A stretch of 35,485 bases of DNA, taken from positions 10,990 through 46,474 of the forward strand of contig NZ_JHWE01000005.1 of NCBI RefSeq assembly GCF_000622205.1, in the 5' to 3' direction. Origin of the DNA: Mycoplasma leonicaptivi ATCC 49890 (GTDB lineage Bacteria > Bacillota_I > Bacilli_A > Mycoplasmatales > Metamycoplasmataceae). The stretch's first letter is position 1. Each line of letters starts with the position of its first letter. The notes beneath the pieces are model-generated. The model did no database searches and was not told where the DNA came from. It saw nothing but the letters and a program-made list of their open reading frames with translations. Both the position numbers and the translations under genes were made by a program. Positions 34,396 through 35,485 of this stretch are shown here, piece by piece.

Positions 34396-35117
34396 GACTA
34401 CAAAAAATACTTTCTATGTCTGGTATTGCTTCACGACGTGAAGCAGAAACAATTATTTTACAAAAAAGAGTTAAAATTAATGGCAAAACAGCACAATTAG
34501 GTGATAAAGCAACATTTAATGATGAAATTTTAGTAGACAACAAGCCCATTCAACAAGAAAATAAAGTATATTTTGTGCTCAACAAACCAGCAAAAACCAT
34601 CTGTACTCTTAAAGATAATTTTAATCGCACAAAAGTTACTGATTTAATAGAGACGCCTTATAAAATATTTCCAGTTGGAAGATTGGATTATGATACAACT
34701 GGTGTTTTAATTTTGACAAATGACGGTGAATTATCTAATAAATTAACACATCCGAAATATGAAATTATTAGAGTTTATAGAGCAAGACTTGATCAAAAAC
34801 TTACAAAATCAGAATTAAAAATCTTAAATGAACCTGTTAAAGTTAATAAAGTTATCAGTAAGCAAACAGTATTACCAGTAGGTGAAAATAGTCCAAAATC
34901 TTATTTTGTAATTTTAACACAAGGTACTTATCATCACGTTAAAGAACTTTTTAAAGCAGTTCAAAAAACAGTTATTAATTTAAAAAGAGTTGAATATGCA
35001 GGTATTACAGTTGAAAAAATGCAACTTGGTGAATATAGAAGATTAACTAATAAAGAACTTAAGGATTTAAAGAATTATGTAAGAATTCAAGAAGAAAAAT
35101 TAGGCATAAAAAAATAA
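34383..35117 (+). CDS. rRNA pseudouridine synthase, RluB/RsuA group
   Basis: Converts uridine to pseudouridine in rRNA. The 244 residues hold an S4 RNA-binding domain (RLQKILSMSGIASRREAE, then RVKINGK) and the catalytic domain with GRLDYDTTGVLILTNDG (active-site Asp102), the motif of the RsuA/RluB/E/F group. Length fits RluB (23S rRNA) better than RsuA, but the target cannot be settled by eye. The start follows GGGAG and overlaps nadD-yqeK. It contains no Trp. It ends the operon just before a hairpin terminator. Confidence 0.88.
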   Translation: MEQIRLQKILSMSGIASRREAETIILQKRVKINGKTAQLGDKATFNDEILVDNKPIQQENKVYFVLNKPAKTICTLKDNFNRTKVTDLIETPYKIFPVGRLDYDTTGVLILTNDGELSNKLTHPKYEIIRVYRARLDQKLTKSELKILNEPVKVNKVISKQTVLPVGENSPKSYFVILTQGTYHHVKELFKAVQKTVINLKRVEYAGITVEKMQLGEYRRLTNKELKDLKNYVRIQEEKLGIKK

Positions 35118-35141
35118 AACTCACAAAAGTGGGTTTTATTT
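35112..35141 (+). terminator. Terminator of the nusB-to-rluB operon
   Basis: A 13-bp stem (35112-35124 and 35129-35141) has a four-base loop AAAA. The one non-Watson-Crick position pairs as U-G only in the plus-strand RNA, so the hairpin is oriented for this operon. Confidence 0.75.
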
Positions 35142-35205
35142 AAACTTCCTATCTTTCCCAGTTAACATATATTTTACAAAATAATTTGTCTTTATTTTTA
35201 GATTT

Positions 35206-35231
35206 CTATATATGTATATATACATATATAG
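35206..35231. repeat. 26-bp perfect AT palindrome
   Basis: A perfect palindrome running from CTATATATGTA to TACATATATAG, with no loop, lies in the 177-base spacer between the rluB-like terminator and the transposase gene. It could extrude as a cruciform or bind a dimeric protein. Its place next to a mobile-element gene raises the chance that it is part of, or a target of, the element. Confidence 0.6.
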
Positions 35232-35282
35232 ATTTTTAAAACAAAAAAATATTTTTTTACTTGTTTTTACTTGTTATTTTGG

Positions 35283-35288
35283 TATAAT
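35283..35288 (+). promoter_or_regulatory. -10 box of the leaderless transposase gene
   Basis: TATAAT is followed by six bases (AAAAGA) and the ATG at 35295. A possible -35 box, TTGTTT at 35261-35266, lies 16 bases upstream. Confidence 0.55.
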
Positions 35289-35294
35289 AAAAGA

Positions 35295-35485
35295 ATGAAA
35301 TTAATGCTTTACAATTCAAGTGGTAAAAACAAAACAGTTTATAAAAATATTGGTTATTTTGATAACAGTGGTTCATATCGAAAAAACATTAAAATTTTAG
35401 GGTTAGGTAATTCAAAAATTCTTGAAGAGAAAAATCCTGAATATGAAAGTATCATAAAATCACTAATAACAAATTATGATGAAAA
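35295..35485 (+). CDS. Probable IS1634/IS4-type transposase (5' part)
   Basis: The frame runs to the window edge and gives 63 complete residues starting MKLMLYNSSGKNKTVYKNIG. The pattern of a short beta-rich start followed by KNIKILGLGNSKILEEKNPE recalls the N-termini of mycoplasma IS1634-type transposases, where a basic strand region leads to a Leu-Gly segment and an acidic helix. The DDE catalytic core would lie beyond the window. The start is set by a -10 box six bases before the ATG and the lack of a ribosome site. The assignment rests on general resemblance, and it could be another unrelated protein. Confidence 0.45.
   Translation, partial: MKLMLYNSSGKNKTVYKNIGYFDNSGSYRKNIKILGLGNSKILEEKNPEYESIIKSLITNYDE

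Overview
The window comes from a very AT-rich mollicute (Mycoplasma sensu lato). Almost every long gene contains in-frame UGA codons at positions where the protein family has tryptophan (genetic code 4). Intergenic gaps are tiny, many stops and starts overlap, and -10 boxes are close to TATAAT. Gene content (Suf pair, NadD-YqeK fusion, RNase J, ThrRS without a TGS domain, solitary HsdS) would fit the hominis/synoviae side of the group, but the species cannot be fixed from the sequence alone.

Layout. 1-3533 (+): tail of an unknown gene, then pyrG, tsaC and a solitary two-TRD hsdS. 3570-9462 (-): pgk, a ribonuclease J gene and parC, facing the first block across a shared bidirectional terminator. 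9463-10353: regulatory and small-gene zone with a 51-aa membrane protein (-) and a 69-aa basic protein (+), both apparently read from leaderless transcripts. 10354-11249 (+): an HU-like protein, a MazG-like NTP pyrophosphohydrolase and rpmG, mostly separated by hairpin terminators. 11363-14559 (+): trpS-thrS-membrane protein. 14717-21818 (+): upp-leuS-lon-APC permease, tightly packed. 21888-29394 (-): five contiguous genes, transcribed GT2 glycosyltransferase, RDD membrane protein, pcrA, an unusual 543-aa membrane-anchored protein, gyrB. 29559-35117 (+): seven-gene operon nusB, unknown, sufS, sufU, Y-family polymerase, nadD-yqeK, rluB-like. From 35142 a palindrome-rich spacer leads into the start of a probable insertion-sequence transposase that runs off the window.

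The genes are mainly informational and housekeeping: DNA topology (gyrB, parC, HU), repair (pcrA, Y-family polymerase), tRNA charging and modification (trpS, thrS, leuS, tsaC, and SufS/SufU presumably supplying sulfur), nucleotide supply (pyrG, upp, nadD), RNA turnover (RNase J) and proteolysis (Lon).

Most worth a second look: (1) the 543-aa protein between pcrA and gyrB, whose layout recalls a decayed membrane-bound PAS/GGDEF/EAL protein; (2) LeuRS, whose CP1 editing domain is present in length but has lost its signature motifs; (3) GyrB with Asn in place of Asp in the EGDSAGG motif; (4) the solitary HsdS with paired near-identical DNA segments; (5) three genes sharing an exact TATAAT-N6-ATG arrangement.
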